Positions 48,346-60,002 of a stretch of 64,000 nucleotides of DNA are shown here, piece after piece. Numbering within the stretch: position 1 is the first letter of the stretch; every line of letters begins with the position of its first letter. Below the pieces are notes generated by a model. The model ran no database searches. It saw only the letters and a list, made by a program, of their open reading frames with translations, and was not told where the DNA came from. A program made the position numbers and the translations under genes. Source of the stretch: Lytechinus variegatus. Lineage: Eukaryota > Echinodermata > Echinoidea > Temnopleuroida > Toxopneustidae. The stretch spans positions 22,320,875 to 22,384,874 of the forward strand of contig NC_054754.1 in assembly GCF_018143015.1 (NCBI RefSeq), read 5' to 3'.

Positions 48346-49547
48346 CTACATGTTTCCAAGAAAATGAAAATTACACAGAAAAAATGTCAATGTGTATTTG
48401 AGGAAAAAACATGAGAACAAATGTATTGCTGTACACACGCGTGGCCAAATTATTTCCAAACACCCCCTAAACGAGTTTTTCTCTGAATGCAAAATAACCC
48501 TGTGGGCTTTATTTACACATTTTATGCCCCTAAAAGGCCCTAAACAAGTTGTCGCCAGAATATGACCTCGGGGAAAAAAGCTCGGGAGAAAAAAACATAC
48601 CCTAAACACGTTTGGCTAGTCTTAAAAAAGAGCTTTCGGGAAAAAAATACCCTGAATACGTTTGACCATTGACCAGTCTTTCAAAACTATCCATTTTGGA
48701 GGAAAATCAGTGTTTTGATACCTGTAGCAAGTGCATGCGCGTTCCGCGCCCAAAACTGAAAAAACACCCATTCAAAGATGTTTTTTTGGTCATGCAAGTG
48801 TACAGCAATATATTTGACTGCCCCCCCCCCCCCCCCCGAGATTAAATATAACATGAACCTACTACATTAGGTCGATCCATGAATATACCAAAATCAAAGT
48901 CTGTTAAGTGTGTAAAAGTTTGAAAGTATATACTGTATAATGGTGTATAAGGTAGAGATCAACTATGTAAATTGAGCTCTGTTCCATTTGAGTACTCAAT
49001 TTAAGTACCAATTTTTCAAAAATATATGATCTTATACAATTTTAAATCTCTTCAGACTTTAACTTTAAGAATTTTCTGTTCAAATTCAACTGGAAGTAGG
49101 AAAAAAAATTAGAAAAAGAGAACAGCAGAAGGATTTGACTTTGGTTTTTGAATATTTTAAATAAGTAGAGCCTGGAGGGCACACATATAATGGAAGAATT
49201 CCCACTTCAATGCCAACCTGTATGGTCTCCATCAGGGACTCAACTTTGGCTTCATCCAAGGATGGTGGAATGGGTCTAATGATCACATCCATTGGAACAT
49301 CATAGACATCTTGAATCAATTCAGTCTGAATGCTTCCTTTATTTATTTCTTCACTCTTCCCATCATCACTCATCATCCTGCAGATCTCTCGCCCTACAGC
49401 GACAGAAAATACGTCTTCAGCACGAGGAAAACGGCAAGTCCTTGTTAAGATTTGTGGTTTATTGATGGAGTCCTTAGAGTGTCTCAAGGTCGCCTGTGCG
49501 ATGCAGATTCTTGCTGCGATACACATGTAAAATGTCTGTCGAAACAT
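48136..49547 (-). CDS. SRXN1: Sulfiredoxin (SRXN1), two exons, with N-terminal extension
   Basis: Exons 49547-49218 and 48345-48136 join into 179 residues. Sulfiredoxin uses ATP to reduce cysteine sulfinic acid in over-oxidised 2-Cys peroxiredoxins. Visible family features are [20 protein letters not shown] (substrate/peroxiredoxin face), [12 protein letters not shown], the active-site FGGCHR (Cys141 attacks the sulfinyl phosphate, His/Arg bind ATP), [20 protein letters not shown] and the C-terminal STPDLL. The distance from Cys to the end equals that of human SRXN1 (137 aa). The extra N-terminus ([20 protein letters not shown], then basic residues) could be a mitochondrial presequence; a start at the internal Met-Met (residues 58/59) would give a cytosolic-length form. 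The intron holds a CCCGGGG-type element. Confidence 0.95.
48416..48838. mobile_element. CCCGGGG-ended element, subfamily 3, left end truncated, in SRXN1 intron
   Basis: The right end reads GTACAGCAATATATTTGACT then a C run; the left starts inside the matching arm (AAATGTATTGCTGTACACAC) without a visible G run. The interior repeats CCCTAAACGAG, CCTAAACAAG, CCTAAACACGTTTGG and CCTGAATACGTTTG. Closest relative is 56654-57072. Confidence 0.78.
49218..49547 (-). CDS. SRXN1: SRXN1 exon 1
   Basis: ATG at 49547-49545, donor ATACAG|GTTGGC. Encodes 110 residues ending SLMETIQ. The first ~58 residues lack similarity to vertebrate SRXN1 and are rich in Arg, Ala and Cys; the domain proper begins near residue 80. 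Confidence 0.92.
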
Positions 49548-50200
49548 CAAAAGGTTTAGGTGTTTTTACTTCGTTAGTACTCCAAGACTGGTCCAAGTCC
49601 AACATTATTTGGTTCACTTCAGATTTAGATTTAACTCATTAACTGTTTAGATCTGTATGAAACAGCACAAGACTAATATGTTCGGGTAGTCGTGTACATG
49701 CACATTAAAAAACATGGTCATGAACATGACAAAGTCATTCAAAATTCAGGCCTGGCCTTGGGGCCCCTGGGCTAGTACAACCAAGTCGCAATCGAGACAG
49801 GAATCATCAAAGTTTCCGGCCGAAACTCTGGCGTCTTTATGCGTTTGCACTGCCGCAGACACTGCCTAGCAGTTACTAGCACTGCACAGCAAGCTGGATT
49901 CTGGCTAGGGCACAGTCCACAGATAAAATACAATTAATCCGCATAGCAGTAAATCTGATAATTCTGGCAGTCGTTGAAAACTTAAAACGCTTCATTCCTG
50001 CTCCATAATCTGCATAAAATTGTAAATCTTAAAAATAGACAGGGAGTTTGGGCTCGGAGATTACTCGGGAGCCATTAAACTTCCGGGTTTGCGATTTCGC
50101 AATTGCTGCCCTCTCGTGTCCGGTACCGTACCGTAAGAAAATAATTGGTGATCGATCGATTTTGCGTTTTCTTCACTCAGAATTCAGTTTTGAGGCTGAG
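49548..50200. promoter_or_regulatory. Shared promoter region between SRXN1 (-) and EEIG1 (+)
   Basis: The SRXN1 start codon and the first EEIG1 exon are divergent and about 0.6 kb apart. The interval is mostly unique sequence, locally more GC-rich than its surroundings (49800-50120), with no obvious TATA box. I did not find a clean antioxidant response element by eye. Confidence 0.5.
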
Positions 50201-50319
50201 ATTAAACTCGTCTTCACTTCTCTGGAGAGTTGTTTGTGCTGAAGTAAATCTAATAGTAATAGCTTCACAGAACCGTTACAGTCAGGAATTCCCTTTCCAG
50301 GACGTATATTGGGTTCGAG
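50200..50319 (+). other. EEIG1: Probable non-coding first exon of EEIG1
   Basis: A strong donor GGTTCGAG|GTGAGT lies at 50320, and the next acceptor is at 54153 just ahead of the coding exon. The left boundary (transcription start) is not visible; 50200 is approximate. No long ORF connects in frame. Confidence 0.45.
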
Positions 50320-50592
50320 GTGAGTTTTAAATGAACGTTTACGTTTCTTTTCAGTGTCAGTGTGTAGACTGTAGTGTTCAACGTCAGTGAATGAGAGAGT
50401 GACTACGTCTGAATACTGTGCGAGTGCTACTGCTAGTGCAAATAGTGCAAAAAGAGCAGAGATAGCAATTCGAGTGCCGTGCTGTAGTGTTGGCATACTA
50501 ATTCGTACGAAGTGATCAATGGGAGTTAGGCCTAAACTATAAATGTTTTACACTTTGAATGCATTTGATAGGGGAACTTTTCAAAATGAGGA

Positions 50593-50626
50593 TTGTTCCG
50601 CTGAACTCCTTTGGCTCCACCCACCA
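50593..50626 (+). repeat. 34-bp dispersed word TTGTTCCGCTGAACT..., copy 2
   Basis: TTGTTCCGCTGAACTCCTTT then GGCTCCACCCACCA; compare 40754-40787. Located in the EEIG1 first intron. Confidence 0.7.
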
Positions 50627-51603
50627 ATTACATTACGGTAGATCTACATGCACATGTACATACTATAGTACACTTGTTCACTGCTACCATCTGGCCTGTG
50701 GAGAATCTACAGGTAGGACTATGGTATGCCAATGCTGTATAGAGCACACACTTTAAAAAATCATTAAAATATCACTTTTGTGACCAAAATTACTAATTTC
50801 CATAGAGTTTTAATTTATTTATCATTAGTAATGTGGGAATAATTTTTGTATTCACCAGAGCGCTCAAAAACTTGAATTTTGGGCATATTTTTGAGTACGC
50901 CCTCTATTGGTGGAAAGTGATATGGCAAGAAAATTTTCATTTTTTGATCTCTATTTTTAATTACGAAAAAATAATATAAAGAATCAAATTTAAATAAGAG
51001 CCAAGCGGTATGAATTAACAGGTCTAATGGAAACTGTCAGTGTAAAAAAATCAAGCATTTGCCCCAAAGAAAAAGAGAAAATAAGCCAAACATTGCCACC
51101 TTTATTTTGTCACACATGGAGATATAACTGAGAACAAGGTTATATTATAACCTTGTTCATTGAATGAGTGCTTTAGTACAGAGACCAAAGTTCTACTTGA
51201 TCTGTATTACAACATAATCAAAACATACAGAGGGTCATCAATGGCCAAGGCATAGCCCAAATAATATGTTTATTTTATGTTTAGTCTAAGTTCGGATAAA
51301 CCAGGGAAGTGGGAGTTGCGCGACAGCCAAAGTAAGTCACTGTTTTTTTTTTCCTTTTAAGTTTATTTTTCCCCGTTCTGGTGCATTTCAGGCCAAAACA
51401 AAATAACCTTTTGTGTATCAACTATCAGGGCATGATGTCTACTCCCGCGACTGCGGTGCGCATGGGATACAATACTTTGGTCTATGGAGAAAGAGGTGCT
51501 GCGAAACCAGGCAAAGTCTCGCCAGACAGAAATGGACTGATTTTTTTTGTGGGTGTTGGTCTAGACTAGTTTCTCTAGCACTTGTTTGCGCAGTGCACAG
51601 GAC

Positions 51604-51934
51604 CAGGGGCTGTTTCATAAAGCTGTTCGTAAGTTAAGAGCGACTTTAAGAATGACTGGTGATCCTTTCTTTGAGTAAATGGTATTGTCAATGGTACACC
51701 ATTGACGATGGTTTAGTGCGTAAGAAAGGTTCACCAGTCGTACCTGTACTGGTGGGTGTTTCATAAAGCTGTTCGTAAGTTAATAGCAATTTTAAGAACG
51801 ACTGGTGATCCTTTCTTTTGGTAAATGGTATCATCAGTGGTACACCATTGACGATGTTTTAGTGCCTAAGAAAGGTTCACCAGTCGTTCTTAAAGTCGCT
51901 CTTAACTTACGAACGGCTTTATGAAACACCCACT
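51604..51934. mobile_element. Two palindromic MITEs of the GTTTCATAAAGCTGTT family, one inserted into the other
   Basis: The first copy begins GGGGCTGTTTCATAAAGCTG at 51607 and stops after TCACCAGTCGT near 51740. The second (about 51741-51934) has complete arms: GTGGGTGTTTCATAAAGC and GCTTTATGAAACACCCAC, extended by ACCTGTACT / AGTACAGGT. Same family as 24233-24392. Confidence 0.87.
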
Positions 51935-52224
51935 AGTACAGGTACGCGATATGCAGTACATGTCTGTTAAAACACTACAATCTTAATCTTCCCAGATCCT
52001 TCTGTGCCTTTAAATTCATCAAGGTATTATTTGTGGAATGAGGATGTCTACACTCTACATGTACATTTTCTATGACAATCCTTATTCACAGAATGGTTCC
52101 CCTGTCTCCTATCTGTGGAATTCTTAACACAGAAGAATGACCTAAATGTGCAATACACAGACAGTTCCTTCTAAGACTCTGGTAAAAAAAATGGTAAAAA
52201 TTCCAGCTATTCCATGTTAAAACC

Positions 52225-52859
52225 TTAAAGGGAAGTTCTTGGCTGAAAATATATAATGTATAATGTAAAGTGTATATAATAGAGCAAAATTAACAGAGCA
52301 AAATGCTGAAAATAACGAAGTTATTGAATTTTGAATTAAAGTTTAGCAATATTTTGTGAAAATAGTTATATGCGCCTCACAATGAAAATTCATTAGGTGG
52401 ACTGATGATGTCTCTTTCCCACATTCCTTTTTCTTCTATGTTAAACACATGTACATGAAACTTTTTTTTCAATTTTCATACATGTGTGAATAATCTGTCT
52501 TCTTTATAATGAAATAAGTTGCAGTGCTCAATGAATATCAAATGCACTATTCAGTTGTAATTTTTAAATCCAATGTTTTTCAGTTTTTGATAGAATTTTT
52601 GAATAATCCTGATTTCATATAATGAAATTGTACAAAAGAACCAGTAGGGGTACATGACATTATCAAGTTGCTCATTGAATATTCATGAAGACATGCCTAG
52701 AACTGTTTCACCAGATATTAAATGCAAATCTTTAAAATGCCATGACCTGCCATGGCTTTGTTATTCCTAGTCCGATTTTGATCAATTTTTCAGTGTTCAG
52801 TTGTCTGATTTTTCTTTATCTGTTTAAAATCATATTCTTTGCCCAGAGCATCCTTTTAA
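52225..52859. mobile_element. Degraded TTAA MITE, family C
   Basis: TTAAAGGGAAGTTCTTGGCT and GCCCAGAGCATCCTTTTAA ends, with an internal GAAGACATGCCTAGAACTGT that is the inverted counterpart of CTGTTCTAGGCATGTC in 45484-46032. It lies in the EEIG1 first intron. Confidence 0.65.
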
Positions 52860-54153
52860 AATGCAGAACCCTCTCCCCCTTAAAATGTGTGTAAAACGTT
52901 TTTATGTGATTGTGCAGACAGTAGATATTTTTTTTCTTCAAAAGTATATAAATTTGTTTCAATTTTTGTTGGATTTTTTCGCCTTATCTATATTTTGTAG
53001 TTGGTACACTTTGTGGAATATAAGGAACGGTTCATATTAAAATCTAAAGTCCAAGTTTAGGTTTATAGATATGTTTATATAGTTACCCTCACATACATAT
53101 AATTACAGTGCAAGGAAGTTTTGTTATTTTCGGCAAAATTAGCTTCCCAGTCCACTGATTATGCGTTTTGATATTTTTGAGTAATTCTGTTTTGTTTACA
53201 TGTACGTACACAGTCAATAACCCTTTTACAATACATTACATGTAGACGGCTCTTGATGCACATAGCCATAGGAAACTACTGTCAAATAAAGTTGTGATGT
53301 TGAACAATTATTGAATCAATGGGAGCAAGCGCAAATCGTTGATTTGGGACTTTGTGAGAATCATTGTTTACCTTATTGATTTGATAGTGGACAATTGAGG
53401 GAGTTTTGATACATGGAATATACATGGAACTTGTTAATTCAAGTTTAGTTGTTTTATTTTTCCAACATAACAATTAACACACGACATAAATTTTTTAAAT
53501 TTTTCAACAAAAATATTTAAGATTACACTTGAAACTATTTGTATTCATGACTGCCATTTAACACCAGGGTGGAGTGTGGCAAAGGTGTATTATTGCATCC
53601 AAATTCTACATGAGTGTATGATGGGATTTAATTCCTGACAACCCTCACTTTGAGTCCCACGGGACTGAACTGCTACTCCAGCACATCTCCACAATATTTT
53701 AATTTACTGGTGACCTAAATTAGGTTAGAGGTAAATAGTTCAAACAGAATCCAATAAAATGACCACCTAAGTGTTTGGACCATATGCCAAATGGCTCTGG
53801 AAAAAAATGTGTAATACTTGCTGAGAAATTATCAAAATAAGCACAGAATTCCATAAAATGTCATGTTTTTCCAAACAATCCCACATATATTATGTCTTAT
53901 TTTTTGTGTTATTGATCATCAGAATTATCAGTGTTCTGCTACAATGTATTAAGATTTTATGATTTCACAAAGATAAGTTTATTTCAATGTACCAGATCTC
54001 GATCATAAAGTACATGTGTATGGTGGCAGTTAACCCTGATTTTATAGACTTTCTCATTAATCTCATGAAGTAATTGTTTGCTGAATTGCTGTTACTACTT
54101 TCCTTTACCTTTGATACCAAAAAAGGCTGATATATCTCTCTTCTGTCTTGCAG

Positions 54154-54387
<234 letters not shown>

Positions 54388-55176
54388 TGAATATGATTTT
54401 TGTTTTCTTCCATATTTGATCCCTATTATTCCCTACCCCATTTTTAGTTTTGACCAGGGGATGGGAAGTATTAGAAATGACCGTGTGAGAATATTTTCAA
54501 GTTAGAAATATGTAACCTGTTTATTGCATGGTTAGCTCAAAGATTATTCTATTTTATGAATAATACAATATGTACATGTACATGTAGCTCAGAAATAATC
54601 ATGAAATACAACTGAAGAGAAGTAGAGACCAAAACAAAGTCTTGGATTAATTTGAAAAAAAAAGGAAAATAATACAACAAAACTTTTCACAGGTCTTGTA
54701 ATGTACATGTACAGTGTACATTGTATGTCTGCCACTTTCTCCAGAAAGTTTTAGAGCTTTGGTATGGCATTAAAATCCAACAAGGGCAATGTCATTTCAG
54801 CTGTCCCAGCTGGGAGCACGTCCCCTGAACTTTGCTTGAGAATGAGAGGCGTGGGTTGTAAACTACACTCTGCTTGGCATAGTGCAAGTGTGTGACTAGT
54901 TCAAGGATATCCATTATAACACATCACTTCCTGAGAACGCTGAGAATGGGTACCTATTTTACACGCAGCTTGGGAAGAAAATTCATTTTCTACTAGGCTC
55001 TCTGCATCTGACAGGAGAGGTTTGCTTTTTGTGTATATAGTACATGTATGTACATGTAGCTGCAGATTCCTGAAAAGTAATGGTAACCAGTATGGATGTT
55101 TAAATTTTCCTCTTGACTTGTTTCGGTGTTCATTGACTGGTTTATTTTAAAAACATGATTTGAATTGAGAATAGGG

Positions 55177-55333
55177 CAGGGGCTGTGGAACCAGGGAGGG
55201 GGGAGGGGGGCTGGGTGTGCTTAACCCCCCCCCATTCTTTTTTTCAATAACCATGTACAAAAATGTATATAAAAATGACCATCTGATTGTGATATTTTGC
55301 ATGGTCAGCACTTTCAAACCGTTCCACAGCTCA
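55177..55333. mobile_element. Short element with CAGGGGCTGTGGAAC end
   Basis: Left CAGGGGCTGTGGAACCAGG and right GTTCCACAGCTC are inverted; the interior has ACCATCTGATTGTGATATTT, as in 44188-44323. The right terminal bases are lost or altered. Confidence 0.65.
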
Positions 55334-56653
55334 GCAGGTTAATATTATTTTACTTTTTTAGGGGAAGGGGGGGGGGGGGGCTGGTGTCCAGTTTGATACA
55401 CTGAGTCCATTAAGGGCTTGGAAAATATACATGTATTGTGTTTTTTAACGTAACATGTGTTGAAAAAGGGAAAAAAATGCCTTTCGATATTCTCTTTGGG
55501 GACTGACTTGACCTGTGTGCAGTGTGCAATACATGCATAATTTTGGTTTACAGTGAAACAGCTAGGGTAACCCTGTAGTGGCCACCCCCCCTTCTTTTTC
55601 TTATTCTCAAGATCTCTCTCCAAGGAGCTCCTTGCTCTCTCTCTCTGGTCATTGAATTCGTCATTGAAGTTGTTTCCAGGTTAGGTCATTTAGACTGCTA
55701 GTGTGACAAGCAAACATTTCTAGCTAGGCATATATTTGTTTTGACCAGTTCTGGAAAGTAGAGCACTTCTTACTGATCCGAGGCTGCACAACGAATATTT
55801 TACTGCTTGTTTGTGCAATTTAGTCTTGAACTTTAAAAAGCTTTATAAAGCTTTCTGCATTATTTATAAATATTTTTCAGCGGCATGTATTCACAATTGC
55901 CTTGTGTCGTGATGAAAAATTGATTTTTTTTTATTTGGTACTGTTCTTTCTTAAAGATCAGATACTTTATAAGATTGTCAATCTAATGCCCAACAACAGA
56001 TATAGATTATGAGACCTTTTTTATAATAAGAAGCAAATTTTCTTAAATGTCTTTAATACAAAAAAACTTTTACAAAACTCATAGGCCTACACATACTGTA
56101 TACTGGATCTTCAAGACTTGAACACTGGGCATTTTGGCATAAACTTTGTAGGCCTACATCTGACATGTTGGACCTTCATGAAATTTTTCTATCTCTGAAT
56201 TCTGATTCTTTTGACAGTCTGTAATGCTCTGATCATGATTTGGTCACTTTATGAAGTGAAGTAAGACTTGAGAAAAATGGGGGTCGGATGTACAAAAGGG
56301 TTGATTATTTTACGGAATTATTTTCAGGCCAGAACTGTTCTCTTGAATTTCATTCACAAATATTTTCTTGAAGCAAACTGCATATATATGTGAACATGTG
56401 TACATACACATGTATGTAGAAGCCACTGTTTCCTGGTCCCTTTCCTTATCAAAACAAACTTATTTTACAATAACTACATGTTTCCTAGCTATGTGTACAT
56501 GTAGTAGCTAGTAGAGCTGTCAAGAGTAGGAAATATAAAAACGGGTGATTATTTTACGGCTTCATGACAGCCAAAATACCCCCTGAAAACTGCAAATTGG
56601 GATGCTTTGGGGCAACCATCTAAAAAGTTTCCATAACATCTGCCACAAACAAT

Positions 56654-57072
56654 CCCGGGGGGGGGGGGGGGGGGGGGGGAGGGCGTCAAATGTCTTGCTG
56701 TACACACACGTGACCAAATTATTTCCAAACACCCCTAAACAAATTTTTTGTGGGCTTTATTTACACAATTTGGCCCCTAAACAGGTTTGTCGCCGGAATA
56801 TGACCTCTGGGGAAAAAAACGTACCCGAAACACGTTTGGGTAGTCTTAAAAATAGAGCTTTTGAAAAAAATACATACCCTAAATACGTTTGACCACGTGA
56901 TCGACCATTGACCATTCTTCCAAAACCACCCTTTTTCTTGAAATTCTGTGTTTTTGATGCCCTTTTAACGGGTGCACGCGCGGCCTACATCCAAAACTGA
57001 AAAAAACATCCCTTTAACACATTTTTGGGGTCACGCCTGTGTACATCAAAAAAATGTTTGACTTCCCCTGGG
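56654..57072. mobile_element. CCCGGGG-ended element, subfamily 3, with target duplication AAACAAT
   Basis: CCCGGGG run at the left and CCCCTGGG at the right; AAACAAT lies immediately outside each end (7 of 8 bases). Arms GTCAAATGTCTTGCTGTACA and TGTACATCAAAAAAATGTTT. Internal words CCCCTAAACAAAT, CCCTAAACAGGTTTG, CCGAAACACGTTTGG and CCTAAATACGTTTG. Confidence 0.87.
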
Positions 57073-58134
57073 AAACAATCATCATCATTATTGAACATTT
57101 ATTTTGAGGAAATCAAAATTCTACATTCTACAATACATGTGGGCTTGCATACATGTACGAAACGTTTGAAAAAATAGTCCTTGAAAATAAAGAAATTTTG
57201 TTTTTAATCAAACAGGCTATTACTGTACAGTAGAAGTACTGGCCAGTATCATCATTTTCATTCATGAGTGACTTAAATTTTAGATCAATTGAAACTACAT
57301 ATTGATTTCCCCATTTCCAGATCTCATCTTTCAGACATTTCCATTTTTATTTTTTCTGTATATAAAAAAAGGTGCAATTTCAGTCAACACCAATGAACAT
57401 TTCAGGACTATCAGAAATGGTGAAATGTAACCTCTTTATTGTCACTTTGGGGGACAATATTTAGAAAAGAAAACTTTGTCACCTTTCCAAGGGATAGAGA
57501 GAGAAAGCAGAATACTCTACTTTCTTTTTTTTTTGTACATGTATGTAGGGCCTACATGTATGTAGATATGGTATGTATAATGACTTGCATTAATCATATG
57601 ACAAACTTTCATTGTAGAAAGACATACAGAGGATGTGTGAAAAGTAAACAATCAAATTGCCTGTTTGCACACCTCAGGACTCACAGTGGCTTGATCTATT
57701 CCTGACTGATGCAAGAAAGCTCTATTTAGTCCCCTGGTTACCCCTGGAGCGTTTCATCCCACAGTACAATTGGGCAGAGGCACAGTACATTTGTATGCTT
57801 TTCACACTGCACATATTTTCTGTAACCCCGAGAAATTTTTGGGGCTAAAGGGGGGGTCTTAGCCCCACCAATTTCCCCAATTTCCCGGGGTTATTCTTTA
57901 GCACACTTCGTTTTCACACTATGTTTTCAGAGTAAAGTTGGCTAGCAGGATAGTACGGTACTATCTGGCCCTGCAAAAAAGCAGGGTTAGCACTTTAGCA
58001 GGCATATTGCAGTGCTAGCACCACAAAATAATATTTTGACAAATAAGCCTTCATTTAAAAGACTTTCTCATGAAATCATTGTTTGCTGCAACTACTACCT
58101 GTATTGCCATAAAGAATTCAATATTAATACCACG

Positions 58135-58275
58135 GTCTCATTCGTTCTACGGCGGCCGTACGGCGAGTCAAAAACAGTCATTTTAACATTTTTTGTCCAA
58201 ATACAGATGGTTTGAATCAAAATTAATAAAACGGCTGTTTTCGACTTGCCGTACGGCCGATGTAGAGCAAATGTG
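58135..58275. mobile_element. Hairpin MITE (TACGGCGGCCGTACGGC arms)
   Basis: Left GGCCGTACGGCGAGTCAAAA and right TTTTCGACTTGCCGTACGGC (then CGATGTAG) form about 43-bp inverted arms at roughly 85-90% match, around a 50-bp AT-rich centre. Confidence 0.83.
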
Positions 58276-58574
58276 ACGAAGGTATAACCAATCAGGGACG
58301 TCTCATCTCCCTGAACCAATTAGGCCTACATGTACACGGGATCTACAGTAGTGTCCATAACTAGCTACATGTAAAATGTGAAAAAGACGGTTTGTATTCA
58401 TTAATTGGAAACAAAAGAAGCCACTTTTCTCACTAGTATAACCTATTCCTGATAGGATTAAGAGGGATTAAAGAATGAATGGCATGTTAATCCTGGCTTA
58501 ATCCCTTAATGTGATCAAGAGGAAGTCATTCCTGGGAACACAAACAATCTTGCTCACAATGAGTATGGGCCTTC

Positions 58575-58711
58575 AGGGGCCCTGTAACACAAAACTTTAT
58601 AGCAATGATCATAGAAAATTTTTCTATGTGGATTCCATAGACTACAATGTACAATCAATTGTAGAAATCAAGCGTAGGATCAATTGCCAACCTTTGTGTT
58701 ACGGGACCCAG
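58575..58711. mobile_element. Palindromic MITE (GGGCCCTGTAACACAAA ends)
   Basis: Left GGGGCCCTGTAACACAAA and right CTTTGTGTTACGGGACCC. Inverted relative of 11827-11960; both contain ATTCCATAGACTACAATGTA or its complement. Confidence 0.85.
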
Positions 58712-58929
58712 GCCTGTGCATCAGAATTATAGGAAGGGCTGCATGTATGCACATGTACATGTACATCTGATTACTGGCCCTGTGGAAGTGGTTTACACAT
58801 ATACCTGTATGTCAAAAAGAAAAAGCCAATATTTTCAATGCAAATATGAGAGATGTTCATTAAAAACACATCATCCACAGGTATCACACCACAACAGGTT
58901 TCACACAATAACAGTTTGAATACATAAGG

Positions 58930-59260
58930 CCTACACATTTTGGCTCCCAGTAAAGAAGAGAATTGTCTTTAAATTACTTCTTTTTGTCTTCAAAGCCTTT
59001 AATAACTAGATGCCAAAATATATCAAAGATAGCCTTTCTTCCCATAGACCAACTCGCCTTAATCTCCGTTCATCTAAAGACCCATATTTGCTTGCCATAC
59101 CCAAAACTCGTACAAAATCAGGTGATCGCACATTTAGTGTTACTGCTTCTAAAGAATGGAACAACATACCCACTTTCATCAAACTCTTCAGATCAATTCA
59201 AGAAACTTCTTAAAACATACCTCTTTTACGATTAATTTCTTTTGAATGTATTTTTATTGT
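58930..59260 (+). mobile_element. LINE fragment: L2/CR1-like C-terminal coding end
   Basis: The frame reads KKRIVFKLLLFVFKAL, a stop, then MPKYIKDSLSSHRPTRLNLR, DPYLLAIPKTRTKSGDRTFS and VTASKEWNNIP. This block (RLRSS-D-L-PKTRTK-GDR-FSV-WN-LP) closes the ORF2 of L2/CR1-type LINEs. The upstream reverse transcriptase is missing, and one internal stop and a frame change show it is inactive. Confidence 0.87.
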
Positions 59261-60002
59261 AATTATTATGTACTCTTGTTTTAAACTCGTTTGTAAATGC
59301 TGTGATATAGTTAACTATGGAGAGCGTACTAAATGCTAGTTATTGTTATTACATGTATTACACATTGTATAGGTCCTACATGTACGTTATAATGTGGAAA
59401 TTAATTGGTTACATACATGTACAGTTGTACAGTGTAGGAGAATACCAAAAACCAGAAAAAAGGGCTCTACATGTATGTAGTGCTGAAAGAGGAAAGAGAT
59501 ACTGGTTGGTACAAGAATGAGAAACTTTTTACCCATCCTTTTCTGTACTGACTGCTGCATGTACAGTCAGTCATACTTCATTGTGAGTGTGATAATTGCA
59601 CTCCAAACAATGGGTGTCTCCCTCCATGGCATGACAATAGGGCAGCCACCTTGAATAGGAAACTGACAATGATGGGAATCATGTCTGGAATGTATGGGGG
59701 TACTAATCCTGGCACCCTGCTCCAATGAAGTGGGCAAATTCTGTTCTTTTTGTATACATTGATACATCATGTGGTTCTACATGTGGAGGCCTACATGTAT
59801 TATTGAATGGGGCTCTTCTACAGAGTGAGTCAGAAAATAAGCCCAAACTTCAAAAATTGTCAATTTAATTAAAGAAGTGTCAATGGAAAGAGTGCTTCTC
59901 CCAAAATAATTTGATACAATTTGAGATGGTACATGTAATGTAGGCATATCAATCTACAGTTTGGACCTGTAGCCTACATGTATGTGCACTGTACATGTAT
60001 GT

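Noticed and set aside
49548-49550. SRXN1 start one codon upstream
   Set aside because: That codon is TTG; the first ATG in frame is 49547-49545.
50173-50496. 107-codon minus-strand ORF with a signal-peptide-like start (ALFALFALAVALA)
   Set aside because: It runs antisense through the EEIG1 first exon and donor. The hydrophobic stretch comes from a repetitive GCAAATAGTGCAAAAAG-type sequence, and no family resemblance was seen.
57439-57848. Plus-strand ORFs of 63-88 codons in the EEIG1 intron
   Set aside because: No splice-site context, no domain, and compositions typical of intronic DNA.
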